A DNA stretch of 64,000 bases, taken from Paguma larvata (taxonomy: Eukaryota > Chordata > Mammalia > Carnivora > Viverridae). The notes under the pieces were generated by a model. That model did not search any database. It saw only the letters and a list, made by a program, of their open reading frames with translations, and was not told the DNA's origin. The stretch spans positions 77,065,002 to 77,129,001 of the forward strand of contig CM057832.1 of assembly GCA_030068075.1 (NCBI GenBank), read 5' to 3'. Below, one piece after another: positions 23,262 through 34,789 of the stretch (the stretch's first letter is position 1; every line of letters starts with the position of its first letter). The position numbers and the translations under genes are program-made.

Positions 23262-23460
23262 GTATATATTTTGAGATCGAAAGAGAGAGAGGCGAGCAGG
23301 GGAGAGGCAGAGAGGTAGGGCGAGAAAGAAAGAACCCCAAACAGGGTCCACGTCATAAGCGGGGAGCCTGATGCAGGGCTGAAACTCACAAACAGTGAGA
23401 TCATGACGTGAGCTGAAACCAAGAGGCAGACGCTTCACAGATTGAGGAAGCCAGGGACTA
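23262..23460 (-). mobile_element. Can-SINE, divergent copy
   Basis: Degraded reversed copy: GAGATCGAAAGAGAGAGAGG..CAGTGAGATCATGACGTGAG CTGAAACCAAGAG..GATTGAGGAAGCCAGG. Confidence 0.85.
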
Positions 23461-23503
23461 CGCATTCTCCCTGGAGTGCACTCCACTGACTTAATATCCT
23501 AGA

Positions 23504-23835
23504 TCAGCACTGTCCAATCGAAATAGAAGGTAAGCCACATATGTAATTTAGAATTTCCTGCTGGCCACGTTAAAAAAAATTTTTTTAAAGAAACAGGTAA
23601 AATAAATTTTCATAGTATATGTTATTTAACATAGTATTTCTGATATACTACCATTTCAACATTGAATCAATATTTTAAAAATTTTAAGGGCATGTTTAAC
23701 ATTTTTCTTACTAAATTTTCAAAATCCAGTGTGTATTTTCTACTCAGAGCCCATCTCAATTCAGACCGGTCTGGTGTTGTTGCGTGTCCAGTAGCCGCCT
23801 GTGGCTAGAGACCGTTGTATTGGACAGCACAGATC
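23504..23835. mobile_element. hAT-type DNA transposon (MER58-like) with terminal inverted repeats
   Basis: Begins CAGCACTGTCCAATCGAAAT and ends TATTGGACAGCACAG, inverted copies of each other, flanked by AGATC on both sides. Internal AGCCACATATGTAATTTAGA and AGTAGCCGCCTGTGGCTAG fit the family; the exact member is uncertain. Confidence 0.75.
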
Positions 23836-24029
23836 TATATCCTGAGTGAAGAAATTAAATGAGATCTGAATTTTAGCTGAGGCTTCGATTAAGATCCTCT
23901 CCATCCTCACCTCCCCCCCCACCACCATATCAATTTAGAAACATAGTTCTCTCTCAGGTCAATCTTTCCAATTAACAAGGAACTATGTCTATTTCTATAG
24001 TCTCTCTCCCACCTTCCACTCTCCCTTAT

Positions 24030-24160
24030 CTGTAATCCCTTCATTTCACAAATGGAAAACGTGGTGCCCAGAGACGTTGGCAATAGACCTAGGCTCACAC
24101 AGGTTTTAGGATCTAAATTCTGTCTTACTGAGGACCAGACTAGAGCTCTTCCGATTTCCT
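24030..24160 (-). repeat. MIR SINE remnant
   Basis: CATTTCACAAATGGAAAACG..CCCAGAGACGTTGGCAATAG..CACACAGGTTTTAGGATC..ACCAGACTAGAGCTCTTCC. Confidence 0.6.
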
Positions 24161-24288
24161 TGAGCACATGGCCCTTTCCCTTCCTCCTATTTCTGCCCTA
24201 GGGCTCAGTCACCCTTCCTTTGACATTCTCCAAGAAGAAAGAGTTGATCTTAAAATAAATAAACATTAAAAGAGAGGTTTTTTTTGAA

Positions 24289-24453
24289 GGGGGCTACGCC
24301 TGGGTGGTTCAGTAGGTTGATCGTCTGAGTTCGGCTCAGGTCCTGATCTCACGGTTTGTGGGGTCCTGCCCCCACATCAGACTCTGTGCTGACAGCTCAG
24401 AGCCTGGAGCCTGCTTCGGATTCTGTGTCTCCCTCACTCTCTGCCCCTCCCCC

Positions 24454-24501
<48 letters not shown>

Positions 24502-24529
24502 AAATGAACATTAAAAAGAAATTTAAAAA
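24289..24529 (+). mobile_element. Can-SINE with (CT)n expansion
   Basis: Head GGGGGCTACGCCTGGGTGGT; ~20 CT units at 24461-24500; tail AAAATGAACATTAAAAAG. Perfect 15-bp duplication AAAGAGTTGATCTTA at 24238-24252 and 24530-24544, but 36 bases containing an extra SINE-like tail lie between the left duplication and the head. Confidence 0.95.
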
Positions 24530-24544
24530 AAAGAGTTGATCTTA

Positions 24545-25590
24545 TCTTCTGGGACATAAAATTTAGAGGCCCAAACTAAACTAATCCTCTAAGCACAATA
24601 GGTGGGTTTAGAGACTGCCTGCTGGTAGCTCAGACAACTTCTGAGCTCGGCAACTTCTCTTTTCAGTTCTTAACCATGAAGGAATGAACCTTCCCTGTAG
24701 GAGAAGAGGTGATTCACTTGCTGGCTTCCTGACTACGCATTCTGCTGCGTCCGTTTGTTTCCGCCCAGAAGACTGGAAGGTTAGATGCAACAATGTTATT
24801 TGTGATGGTAATCTCTCCCAGTGCCACCAGCACTTGGTTGTGGTTTCTTTCGTCGTTTGGCATTTTTCTACAGTGATTCTGGGTATCATTTTTGCAAACC
24901 AATAACACATGTTAATAGTAAGGGAAGGTGCCTAGTACCTTTCATGAAGAGACGGTCCGACCCTCCAGTCTTGGTTTAATTTCCCAGATCTACAAACAGA
25001 AGACTCTTTTTTTTTTTTTTTTTTGACCGTTTCAGGGAATCATCTAAATATCTTCCAGAGGTAGAAATGCAAAGAGAACGCAGTCTGAGGCCCTCTTGTA
25101 TAAAAAATCACTCATCGGGTATTCTATCTGCAGCAACGCTAAGGGGAACGATTTGTTAACCTCTCCCTCTCGCAACCGCCAAAAAAATAAACAAAAGAGG
25201 AACATGTGATAGGCAACAGTCGGCTCCTAATATTCTACCGGCAAAGGAATGATGCGTTTTTTTAAACAAAATCATTTTGTCTGAGGTAACTTTAAAGCTT
25301 TCTTATTGATCATTTTCAACAGATAAAAAAGTCGAATTTCCACTGAGATCGATCTGTCCTGAATGATTTATACTTCAGCTTTTAACATATACTGTGGAGG
25401 CAGAGAAAGAACAAAATGTTGTATATTCCTAAGACTCTCAGAGTTCACATTCCAAGCCGCAAGAAAACGAAGCTGGCCTTTCTATAGGCAGACAGTACCC
25501 ATAATTTGTAATTTTTTGGTACAAACGCACTATTTGGTGCAAATTTGGACCAAAGTGCACAGCTATTTAGCTGTGTTATTGTTTCATTTA
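24545..25590. other. Intergenic, nothing recognised
   Basis: A T-run (18 nt) at 25006-25024 is the only clear low-complexity feature. Confidence 0.4.
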
Positions 25591-25784
25591 CTTTTTTTTT
25601 AAGTGCTTATTTATTTTGAGGGAGAGAGAGCAAGAGAGGGACAGAGGGAGAGGGAGAGAGAGAACCCCAGGCAGGCTCTGCACTGTCAGCGCCGAGCCCG
25701 ATGAGGGGGTCAAGCTCACGCATCGTGGGATCCTGACCTGAGCCGAAGTCAGACGCTTAACCAACTGAGCCAGGCAGGCGTCCC
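25591..25784 (-). mobile_element. Can-SINE
   Basis: Reversed copy, head AACTGAGCCAGGCAGGCGTC. Imperfect duplication TTATTGTTTCATTTA / TTGTTGTACCATTTA. Confidence 0.94.
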
Positions 25785-26555
25785 TCTTGTTGTACCATTT
25801 AAATCAAATGCCATAACATTTTAGGTTCACTAGAAGAGTTTGCAATTTAAAGGAATAAAAGAGTAAATATTTCTGTAGTTCAAGTTGAAAAGACCAGGTG
25901 CAACAGGCTCTTTTTCCTTAAGTAGGAATATGTCTGTAGTTTGGAAGATTCCAATAAATAAATAAATACATACATACATACATACATAATAAAAAACCCT
26001 AACTAGCAATGGGATTGATACCTGGGGTTCTCAGTATCTGGTATTTGTAGATGTAAGTTTTGCTCTCTCTCTCTCTCTGGGGCATTGGATACCGAAAGCT
26101 TTTCCAATAAACTTCAGAACTAAATGTTCTGGAAAAGAACCCTGGAGGCTCACCCAATCACCCTTTCTTCACTTCAGAAGAAACAGCAAGTCTTTTGATT
26201 ATGGCACAGAATTCTTGCTACCACAACGGTATTCTCCAGTTGGTTCGCTGGTGGAACCCTTGGGGATCAATGTTTTTTTTGTAGGAACCCCATGAAAATG
26301 CTGACGTATTTCTGTCCGCCCTAGGAACCAGAACCTTTGGTAGCAAAAAATAATGATTCTGTTCAATATACATATATTATATTCGACTTCAACTATGTCC
26401 AGGGGGACAGGGTTGGTTACATTAAACGTAACGCATTATTGCAGGAATATTCTATTAACTCTGTATGCTACAAACTCGCTTCGTCTCCCGCACCCATTAG
26501 CAAGTAAGGGGTATAAGATGCCAGAGGTTTCAGAAAAATTTGGAGACGGTGCCTT
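25785..26555. other. Intergenic with (AAAT/CATA)n and (TC)n runs
   Basis: Simple repeats at 25954-25989 (AAATAAATA then five CATA units) and 26061-26077; otherwise nothing recognised. Confidence 0.6.
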
Positions 26556-26786
26556 TTTTTTTCTTCAAGTTTTTATTTATTTATTTTCCAGCAGAGAGAG
26601 AGACAGACAGACAGACAGACAAATAGACCAGTGGGGGAGAGGCAGGAGAGAGGAAGAAAGAGACAATCCCAAGCAGGCTGAGGGCACAGAGCCAGACACA
26701 GGGCTCAAATCGTGAACCTTGAGATCATGATCTGGTCTGAAACCAAGAGTCGGGGGCTTAACGACCTGAGCCACCCAGGCGCCCCC
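26556..26786 (-). mobile_element. Can-SINE
   Basis: Reversed copy with internal (GACA)n at ~26,601; head CTGAGCCACCCAGGCGCCCC. Duplication TGGAGACGGTG / TGGAGATGGTG. Confidence 0.95.
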
Positions 26787-26857
26787 TGGAGATGGTGAAC
26801 TTAAATGTAGAAGGTCAAAGTTCATTATCTTCTTTTCTAAAATTAAGAGGAGACCAT

Positions 26858-26935
26858 ACAAATGTCAACCATCATGGTGCACACCAGCAACTAACATGAC
26901 GTTATATGTCAGTTATATCTCAATTTAAAAAACGA
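26858..26935 (+). mobile_element. L1 3' terminal fragment
   Basis: AACCATCATGGTGCACACCA..AACATGACGTTATATGTCAG TTATATCTCAATTTAAAAAA is the typical L1 3' terminus, here heavily 5'-truncated. Confidence 0.75.
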
Positions 26936-27595
26936 TGACGGTGACAGCGTTCCTGCCTGCCGTGGCGTATCTGGGAGCTCTGGGAGCCTAGTTTGGTTTC
27001 GGTTTTTGATTCGGGCATTTTCTTTTCTTTTCTTCTTCTTTTTTTTTTTTTTTTAAGATTCTAAGTTGGTTCTTATTTGGTGTAGCAGAGATAAGACATT
27101 TGAATGACTATTTTTGTATTGTTTTCAATCCACTGTGTTGAAATCAGGTGGTGGCTGCGTGTACCTTATGTTCCTTAAAAGATGGTTTTAAATGAAAGTG
27201 TTTTGAGATGAGAAGCCTTCTTTTAACGTCTTTGGGCAATTACCACAATCTAAACTCATTTTGAAAAGTACTGGATTAAAGAGGCATTGAACGTGGGAAG
27301 TGACTATTAAAAAGACCACTGAAGAGTGGACATGATGACTCGTCTTGAGTTCAGAAGTAAGATGCTCTGTGGGGGAGAGCTGTCCGTGCTGTAATTCTGG
27401 GTGGAAAAAAAAAAAAAAGCTGCAAATTTTATTTCATATGTAAAATAAAGGAAAAAAAGGAGAGGTCCGGAATAAAATAAAAGCTGTTAGTACAGTTTAC
27501 TCCAGGTGGTAAGGCAAGAACTTTCAGTTTTCATTTTATAGACTTCCATATTATTTAACAAATTTTTTCAATAAATATGTACGCCTTTTTGTTTT
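26936..27595. other. Intergenic with T- and A-runs
   Basis: T/C-rich run at 27022-27054 and an A-run (14 nt) at ~27,404; nothing else recognised. Confidence 0.4.
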
Positions 27596-27810
27596 TCATT
27601 TTTTTTAATGTTTGTTTTCAAGAGAGAGAGAGAGAAACAGAGTACAAAGAGGGGAGGCGGCAGAGAGAGAGGGAGACACAGAATCTGAAGCAGGCTCCAG
27701 GCTCTGAGCCGTCAACACAGAGCCCGACATGGGGCTCGAACCCACAAACCCTGAGATCATGACCTGAGCTGAAGTCAGACGCTTAACTGACTGAGCCACC
27801 CAGGCGCCCC
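27596..27810 (-). mobile_element. Can-SINE
   Basis: Reversed copy close to consensus, head GACTGAGCCACCCAGGCGCC. Target duplication weak (ATATGTACG / GTATGTACA). Confidence 0.95.
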
Positions 27811-27856
27811 TGTATGTACAACTTGTCAACTTTACAACCAACACACTTGAAGCATA

Positions 27857-28033
27857 TTTTTTTTATTGACGAGAAGGGACAGAGAGAGAGGGAGAGAGAG
27901 AGAAAATCCCAAGCCGGCTCTACACTGACAGCACGGAGCCCAACACGGAGCTCGAATTCACGAACCCCGAGATCATGATCTGAGCCGAAATCAAGAGTCA
28001 AACCCTCAACCTACTGAGCCACCCAGGCGCCCC
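27857..28033 (-). mobile_element. Can-SINE, shorter variant
   Basis: Reversed copy 47 bp beyond the previous one; head ACTGAGCCACCCAGGCGCCC. Imperfect duplication AAGCATATTTTTTTTATT / AAGAACATTTTTTATT. Confidence 0.94.
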
Positions 28034-29279
28034 AAGAACATTTTTTATTCAATTCTGTTGATGAGGCAAATTAACCACATGATTGGCAAACCGACAACTT
28101 TTCAAAAACATTAAGTGCTGTATAAAAACAGTTTGCTAATAGAAAATTGTACCAAATTGGTAGAGGGAATCTTTGAAAAGCTTGTTGTTTGGCTTTCGAT
28201 CAGCGTCTATTGGATTAGTTTCCCTACACAATTGAACCTTAATTGTTTTTCAGTTGGTAGGTCCTCAATAAATATGTATGAGATTGAACATTGAGTTGTT
28301 TTTTCTTTTATACACAAAAATAGTTAATTTCCTACGGTCAATCTGATTGTGGTTGCTCAGTGAATCAATGACAATGGTCATTTGAACAAATGAACATGAT
28401 GTCCTATGTGTACCAAGTGATAACTATGTATCCAAAGGCAGCACCTAAAATATCAAAGGTCTCAACTAAAAGAAGATACAATTTTGAGGACAAGCCAGGA
28501 GCGATTTACAACTCCGAGGCTCAATTCCCAACTAAACTCCCTGGTTTTCAAATCTATAAAGAAATAGGTTTTCAAGTCTCTACTAGCTGAAGGATTTTAA
28601 ATCTAGGCCAAATAACAACAAAAAGAGTGTAAGGTATATTTTCTCTCCTTTTCTCTTGAGGAACAGATAAGAGGTTGGACGCTAAATTTGTCGTATTAGA
28701 AATTTTTATTTAAAATGTCAATCAAAAAGTAAGTTCTCAAAGAACAGATACACTTTCAAGGCAAGTTGTGAATTCTCTTTCTCGCAGCCCTTCGAAAGTT
28801 AAGACAGCAGTGATTTTGCGTGGCGTGACTTGGATCCAGTTCTGCTTGGAAGCGGGGGGAAGCCATTATCGGTACTCTGAGGCCGTAGCTGTATTATGCA
28901 ATTAGGAAGTTCAAGTGCATCCATGCTAACTTTTCCCTCTGAGATCCAGCAATGTTAGTCAGAGAGTGAGTGTCATTTTCACGAATTCGACCATTCTACT
29001 ATGTCTCGTATCTAAATATAGTTCCAGGAAGAAAAAAGTATGAAACGAACACACGAGATCTTCTGGTCCTGGTTTATTGCTATAACATGAGGTTGACCTT
29101 TACAATAATACTTATTAGAAATGCCATAATAATAAGCATAGACATAATAACTGTTTGCAATTATAATTACTGGGTGGACCAATGCATCCTCCAGGCAAAC
29201 AAAACCTTCAGAGCAGCATGGTCCTCCCCACAAGCTGATCCCACATGAATTTGTACATGTTCAATTGTTCAAATAGTTT
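28034..29279. other. Repeat-poor intergenic stretch
   Basis: About 1.2 kb without recognised SINE, LINE or LTR, apart from an L2/MIR-like GTAGGTCCTCAATAAATATG at ~28,256. No coding signal. Confidence 0.4.
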
Positions 29280-29295
29280 GGGAACTTGGTGTACG

Positions 29296-29508
29296 TTTTT
29301 ATTTCTTTTTAATGTTTATTTATTTATTTTGAGAGAGAGAGCATGCACACAAGTAGGGGAGGGGCAGAGAGAGAGAGAGAATCCCAAGCAGGCCCCATGC
29401 TGTCAGCACGGAGCCCGATGCGGGGCTCGATCTCATGAACCCCAAAGTCATGACCTGAGTCAAAATGAAGAATCGGACACTTAACGGACAGAGCCACCCA
29501 ATGGCCCC
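29296..29508 (-). mobile_element. Can-SINE
   Basis: Reversed copy, head AGAGCCACCCAATGGCCCC. Perfect duplication GGGAACTTGG at 29280-29289 and 29509-29518. Confidence 0.96.
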
Positions 29509-29640
29509 GGGAACTTGGGTTTAAAAAGGCAATTTCAGAATCTAAAATCGTCTCCCTCCATTAAAAAAAAAAGTGTGTTTGACAGAACCATTAGAGAGTT
29601 ACCCATTAATTCATGCAGGAGGCCTTTCTTCTTTAAAAAA

Positions 29641-29727
29641 AATTTTTTTAATGTTTATTTTTGAGACAGAGAGACACAGAGTGTGAGTGGGGGAGGGGCA
29701 GAGAGGGAGACACAGAATCCAAAGCAC
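29641..29727 (-). mobile_element. 5'-truncated Can-SINE
   Basis: Only the reversed tail and CT-rich segment are present (AATGTTTATTTTTGAGACAG..CACAGAATCCAAAGCA); the tRNA-like head is missing. Bracketed by AGGCCTTTCTTCTTTA / AGGCATTTCTTTA, so it looks like a truncated insertion, not later erosion. Confidence 0.85.
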
Positions 29728-29732
29728 CAGGC

Positions 29733-29815
29733 ATTTCTTTAAACATCTACTGGGTGCCTAATACTGTGCTTGGCACACGGGCACAGAAATGGGAAACAAA
29801 CATGGTTGGATGACT
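29733..29815 (+). repeat. Ancient repeat fragment (unclassified)
   Basis: CATCTACTGGGTGCCTAATA CTGTGCTTGGCACACGGGCA is the same old motif class as at 3,600 and 42,540. Confidence 0.4.
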
Positions 29816-30049
29816 ATTTGCACCAACTCGCACACATATCACCTTTGGGGAGAAACAGAATACGGCTTTCTGGTTTAGCCTCCTCTATAGCAGAAGGTGC
29901 AGTTCTGTACAAACACACGAATTCAGAAATTCTTCAATATGAGTATCAAGAAAATATACATAATTTTGACCTTTGAGAGAGAAGTGTTATTATAATTGTA
30001 ATGCTAATATAGACCGTTGATGGAGGGCCCTAAGTGGGCCTGTGTTTAG

Positions 30050-30150
30050 GATTAACTCTAATTTTCAAAACAACCCTGAAAGTAGTTGCTTTTTCCATCT
30101 TACAGATGATTGATGTTGAGAAGTCCCTCCCAGGATAAGACCGTAATATT
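30050..30150 (-). repeat. MIR SINE remnant
   Basis: TTTTCAAAACAACCCTGAAA GTAG..CATCTTACAGATGATTGATG TTGAG. Confidence 0.55.
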
Positions 30151-30174
30151 CTGAAGAATTTGCACTTCTGAAGT

Positions 30175-30392
30175 TAATAACAGCTACCATTTACTCTGTC
30201 CTCACACCGTTCCAGGTCCTTAACCTTTATTGTTTTAATTCTTAGGACAACCCTGCAGGATAGACAATAATGTGCCCACATTACAGATGCACAAACTGAG
30301 GCCCAGACTGGCTAGGGAATGTGCCCCAAATCACACGTCCGGTTAACAGCCACCCAGCAGGATTAGCAAGCTGGGGCTGTCTGAGCCTCACA
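30175..30392 (-). repeat. MIR SINE
   Basis: TTAGGACAACCCTGCAGGAT, CATTACAGATGCACAAACTG AGGCCCAGA, CCCAAATCACACGTCCGG and ATTAGCAAGCTGGGGCTGTC are the reversed MIR core and tRNA-like parts. Confidence 0.83.
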
Positions 30393-30421
30393 CACTTCCT
30401 CTCTCCTCTCTAACATACCCC

Positions 30422-30748
30422 CAAGCTCCATATCTTCAGGCCTTTGTCCATGCCCTACCCATTACCTGGAATGGCCTCTCCCGCCTCACTCCCCTTCAGT
30501 CTTCAAGGTCAAGTACGGAGATTACTTCCTCGGTCCTAACCACCTCAGGCACCATTTGTAATCATAGCACATGTGTTTTTGCTGCTCGTCTAGCACTTAT
30601 CACAGAATATTGTAATTTTTGTATGTATTTCTTTCCAGGGAGGTTAAGAAGACCTTGAGAGCAAAAATTGTTTCTTATCCACCTTTGAGCTCCCAACACA
30701 TAGTACACAGCTTGGCACGTAGGTTGACACTCAAAGTTAATTGGTGTC
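30422..30748 (+). mobile_element. L2 LINE 3' end
   Basis: AGGCCTTTGTCCATGCCCTA, ACCTGGAATGGCCTCTCCC, TCTTCAAGGTCAAGTA, TAGCACTTATCACAGAATAT TGTAATT, and CATAGTACACAGCTTGGCAC GTAGG follow the L2 3' end closely. Confidence 0.88.
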
Positions 30749-31574
30749 ATAATAACTCATGCCAGCATGCTGTAAATTAAAAAGACTCTCAATAAGTGAG
30801 GAGACTGATCCTCCAGCCTCCACATGGGAGCCACATTGTTTGCTTGTTTTTATTTGTTTGTCTGTTTTAAAGACGCTCAGAAGAGTGCGTGCTAACCCCT
30901 CTCTACCTCCTTCATTTGTGATTCTTCCAACAGGTCATCTAGACTCATTTCTGGATGTTTCTGCCCTCTCAGAAAATTCTGCCTTCTCATCTTGCAGAAA
31001 ACACGAAATGAAATTTTCGCAAAATCTGCCTTAACGTTTGACTGTTTCCTGTTTAACTAAGCTGTACGTACCATGAAATTTCTCCCTGGATTCTTACCAC
31101 AGTGACAGATCTTTTTCTTGCCAGGGAGAAATGTGTGACCACAAGAGAGCAAAGGCATGGGTGCGGAAGGAAGGAGCCCACTGAAAAATGGCGCAGAGCT
31201 TAGCCCTTCAAACGGAACAGATGCGTTTGCACTGATTTGTATCTCCAGACCCATTACCAAGACTTTATTTTCCTATAAGGAGAGAAGTAAATGCTTTGAT
31301 TCCTGTTTGGCAGCATGGAAAAACTAAGCTACAGAAAGAGTAAATTATTTGACCCAAACCTTACTGTCATAGACTTTGGAATTTAACCCAAAACTTATCA
31401 CCTTCCAGCCTCCACGTAAACGCAAGGGCAAAATTTCAGAAAATGGATGGTAGCTATCTTTTCTTCACCAAGATAATCAGGTCATCTCTTTAAATAACTC
31501 CTTTCTGCTTCAGAAGTGATATAATATACAATTACCCTGAATGTTTATATGCAAAACAGGCAAAAGATCTGGCT
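30749..31574. other. Intergenic, nothing recognised
   Basis: No assignable repeat or exon. Confidence 0.4.
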
Positions 31575-31611
31575 TGTGTGTGTGTGTGTGTACATGTGTG
31601 TACGTGTGTGG
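31575..31611. repeat. (TG)n microsatellite, interrupted
   Basis: TG units interrupted by TACA and TACG. Confidence 0.92.
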
Positions 31612-32876
31612 TTTTTGTATTGTTTTGTTTTTTAAGTCTCTGCTGAATAGGGATATTCATAGATAATTGGCAGTGCTGTCTGGACAAAGAGTTACCGCTT
31701 TGTGGGGTAAAAATGTAGCCTGCATGTCCAAATTAGCTCAAGAAATTTCCCATTTCTGAGAGGGCGGGCTGGCTGCCAGCTCTTTAAGAGAGAAAAACAC
31801 ACCCTCAGAACATGAATCATTACCTAGCACATAAAGTGAGCTCACGCGCCAGCGCACGCACCCACGAACATTTTAAATACTTGCCCCAGTCTTTACAAAA
31901 TATGCCTTCACCACGGTACACATTTTATCAGCCAAGATCAGGTGGTTCTCCTTTTCATCCACCCGGTCAGAAAGGGTAAGCTATTGGCCAAGAGCTTTGC
32001 TACAGAAGAAGGCTCAAGGCGTCCTGTACACTGGGGCGCCAAGCAGACAGAGCAGATGAGTCAGAACTGATTTTAGAGTACACACGTGTAGGTTGAACTT
32101 AGTGCCTGCAGCTGGTTGTCAGCCCTGTTTTAAAAACAGATTTGTTGACCTTTATGCCTAGAACTACTTACCTTCGAACTCCCATACCTGAAACGCAGCC
32201 TTCTTAGAGAAAGGAGATCAAATCAATTCTTTTAGCCTAGATGAACGGGGGTATGTGCGTTGAAAGTTGGAAAGAGGACAGTCGTGAGCTCGCCCAGCTG
32301 AAACACGGCACACAAGCAGAGACGAGGTGACCTGCCAGAACGGAGAGTGGGCAGTGGGGTGGCTCCCATCCATGTCATAAATGAGTACAATGGGTGACAA
32401 TTATTTTTATTGTAAACCCTCAAAAGTACTGAGAACTTAAGATCAGATAGATAGCTTACAACTGAAACGAGACCAAAATAGTTCCAAAATTAAAAGTATA
32501 AGAAAGCAGATGTCTCAATATGCTTCCTCAAAAAGCGAGTTTAAAGCATACGATGTATTTTTTTAATGTGCAAGAGTAATTGACTGATGTGTTTCTTAGC
32601 TGCCTTGAAACAACAGATTCCTCAGAGCAATCAGTCATATTTATTTCTCTATGTTAGCTAGAAAGGCAAAGAGAGCTACTGGTTGGAACAAGAACCGTTT
32701 TTCCCTTCATAAAAATTTCTGATTTCATCATAGATGGCTTGGTGACCCTGTTCAAGGGTCTGGGAGTTTAATCTATCATATTTTTAGAAGTTAATTTAAT
32801 AGAATAGAACCTCAACTCTCAAATTTCCTTTCTTTTAATAGTGGAAGAATATTTGTCTATTTACTATGAAATTTTT
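31612..32876. other. Repeat-free island in a SINE-dense region
   Basis: About 1.26 kb with no recognised interspersed repeat. Includes a CpG-bearing patch GAGCTCACGCGCCAGCGCAC (~31,840). No exon or RNA gene signal; candidate conserved non-coding sequence. Confidence 0.4.
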
Positions 32877-33082
32877 TTTTAAGTTTATTTATTTTTGAGA
32901 CAGAGAGAGACAGAGCATGAGCGGGGGAGGGGCAGAAAGAGACGGACACACAGAATGTGAAGCAGGCTCCAGGCTCTGAGCTGTTAGCACAGAGCCCGAC
33001 ACGGGACTCGAACTCACAGACCGCGAGATTGTGACCTGAGCTGAAGTCGGACGCTCAACCGACTGAGCCACCTAGGCGCCCC
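32877..33082 (-). mobile_element. Can-SINE
   Basis: Reversed copy, head GACTGAGCCACCTAGGCGCC. Near-perfect duplication CTATGAAATTTTT / CTATGAATTTTT. Confidence 0.96.
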
Positions 33083-33170
33083 TTTTTTTTTTTTCCTATG
33101 AATTTTTAAAATTTTTTTAAAGTTCTTTTTACGTACCTTTTTCAGGCTAACTAGACTTCTTTTTTCTTTT

Positions 33171-33283
33171 TTTTTTTTAATTTTTAATGGAAGTATAGCT
33201 GAAGTAGAATGTTATATTAGTTTCAGGTGTACAACATAGTGATTCGAATTTATATACATTATAAAATGCTCACCACACTCACT
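33171..33283 (-). mobile_element. L1 3' fragment
   Basis: T-run then AATGGAAGTATAGCTGAAGT AG..ATTAGTTTCAGGTGTACAAC ATAGTGATTC..CATTATAAAATGCTCACCAC: a common carnivore L1 3' segment in reverse. Confidence 0.65.
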
Positions 33284-34405
33284 GTACTTCTTTTCCAGGA
33301 AAACTAATTCCAAAAGAAGGAAATGCAAGCAAAGATTTCAAAAAAAAAAAAAAAAAAAAGATAGATACCTGCTTTGAAGAGCAACTTTTCTCTTGTATGG
33401 TTTATCAGTGAACTCAGAATGTGCCTAAATTGGCAATTACAATAATCTAGGAGTGTCTTCTTGCCTCGCTGGTAGAAAGTCTTGGGATAAAATATTAATA
33501 AGAATGTCTAATACCAAAAGCTCTGCTTCCGCTTACATATATTGCAACATCCCTGAAATGGTGGATGATGAGAACATGGCTTCCTTAGGTTAGTTCTTAG
33601 ATGCTTCCATAATGCCGGGGTTTTGTAAAGGGGTAGAGATTTTCTTTTGTTTGGTTGGCTTTTCGGCTGGCGGTGGTGGTGGTGGTTGTATGTGAGCACT
33701 GCTATTTATTAATAGAACACCTTTAAAATGCAATGAAGTCAGGAGAGATCTAAGGCCACCTTGCAACTATCAACCCTCCTCGGGTCACCGTCCTCAAGAA
33801 CTGTACAAAAAGCAAGACGTGGTTACTAAAACAAAAAACCCTTCACTCGTTTTTTCTATCCTCTTCAAAGTTCTCAGAAGATATGTGAAAAGTTACACAG
33901 AAAAAAAGAAAGCATTTTGACAACATTTTATCGAAGACATTAAATAATTTTCATCAACAGATAAGGCAATGCAATATAACTCCCTTTTGAAATGAAAATT
34001 CCTCAAGCCAAGTTAACTCAGCCAACCAATTTATTTGTTTATAATCTGGGTCCTATAGATGTGTTCAAATACACAACGGCGAATAAGAAAACCTCCAAAT
34101 GATAAACTTAACTATTTAGAACTAAGAACCAAATAAACTGTAAAAGTATTGTTTTTTGTTCTATATTTTCCGTTTTTAAATGATATATTCTTATTAAGTT
34201 CCTGTGACGGCAGAAGAGAATTTAGCACATTATATGACTTCCCTGTGCCTCTCGGTTTTTAGCTGTTATGAGCATTAATTTTAGTCTCTCTACTTATTAT
34301 CATTATAATTTAAATAATTTCCTTTTACCAACATATTCCTTTTTATTTAAATCTTTGTGGGGGGGTGGGGAAAGGAGTTGGCACGTAAAATACGTCACAT
34401 GTCAA
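33284..34405. other. Intergenic, nothing recognised
   Basis: An A-run at 33340-33359 and (GGT)n at 33671-33686; remainder AT-rich and unassigned. Confidence 0.4.
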
Positions 34406-34423
34406 AAAGGTCATAAAATACAG

Positions 34424-34640
34424 GGGCTCCTGGGTGGCTCAGTCGGTTAAGCGGCCGACTTCGGCTCAGGTCATGATCTCACAGTCTGTGAGTTCGAGCC
34501 CCGCGTCGGGCTCTGTGTTGACAGCTGGGAGCCTGGAGCCTGCTTCAGATTCTGTGTCTCCCTCTCTCTCTGACCCTCCCCCACTCATGCTTTGTCTCTC
34601 CTGCTCTCAAAAATAAATAAAAACATTAAAAAAAAAAAAA
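34424..34640 (+). mobile_element. Can-SINE, close to consensus
   Basis: Head GGGGCTCCTGGGTGGCTCAG, intact B-box area GTGAGTTCGAGCCCCGCG, 14-A tail. Duplication AGGTCATAAAATACAG / GGGTCATAAACTACAG. Confidence 0.97.
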
Positions 34641-34789
34641 AGGGTCATAAACTACAGATATATCTGGAGTGAAAATCCCTGCACTAGCTACTCAGCTCAA
34701 GCAGAGCAGGGCCGGGCCCCAGAAGCTCCCTGCGTGACTTTCGGACTCATAGCTCACTCTCTTTCCTTAAGTGTAACTCCTGACTTTTG

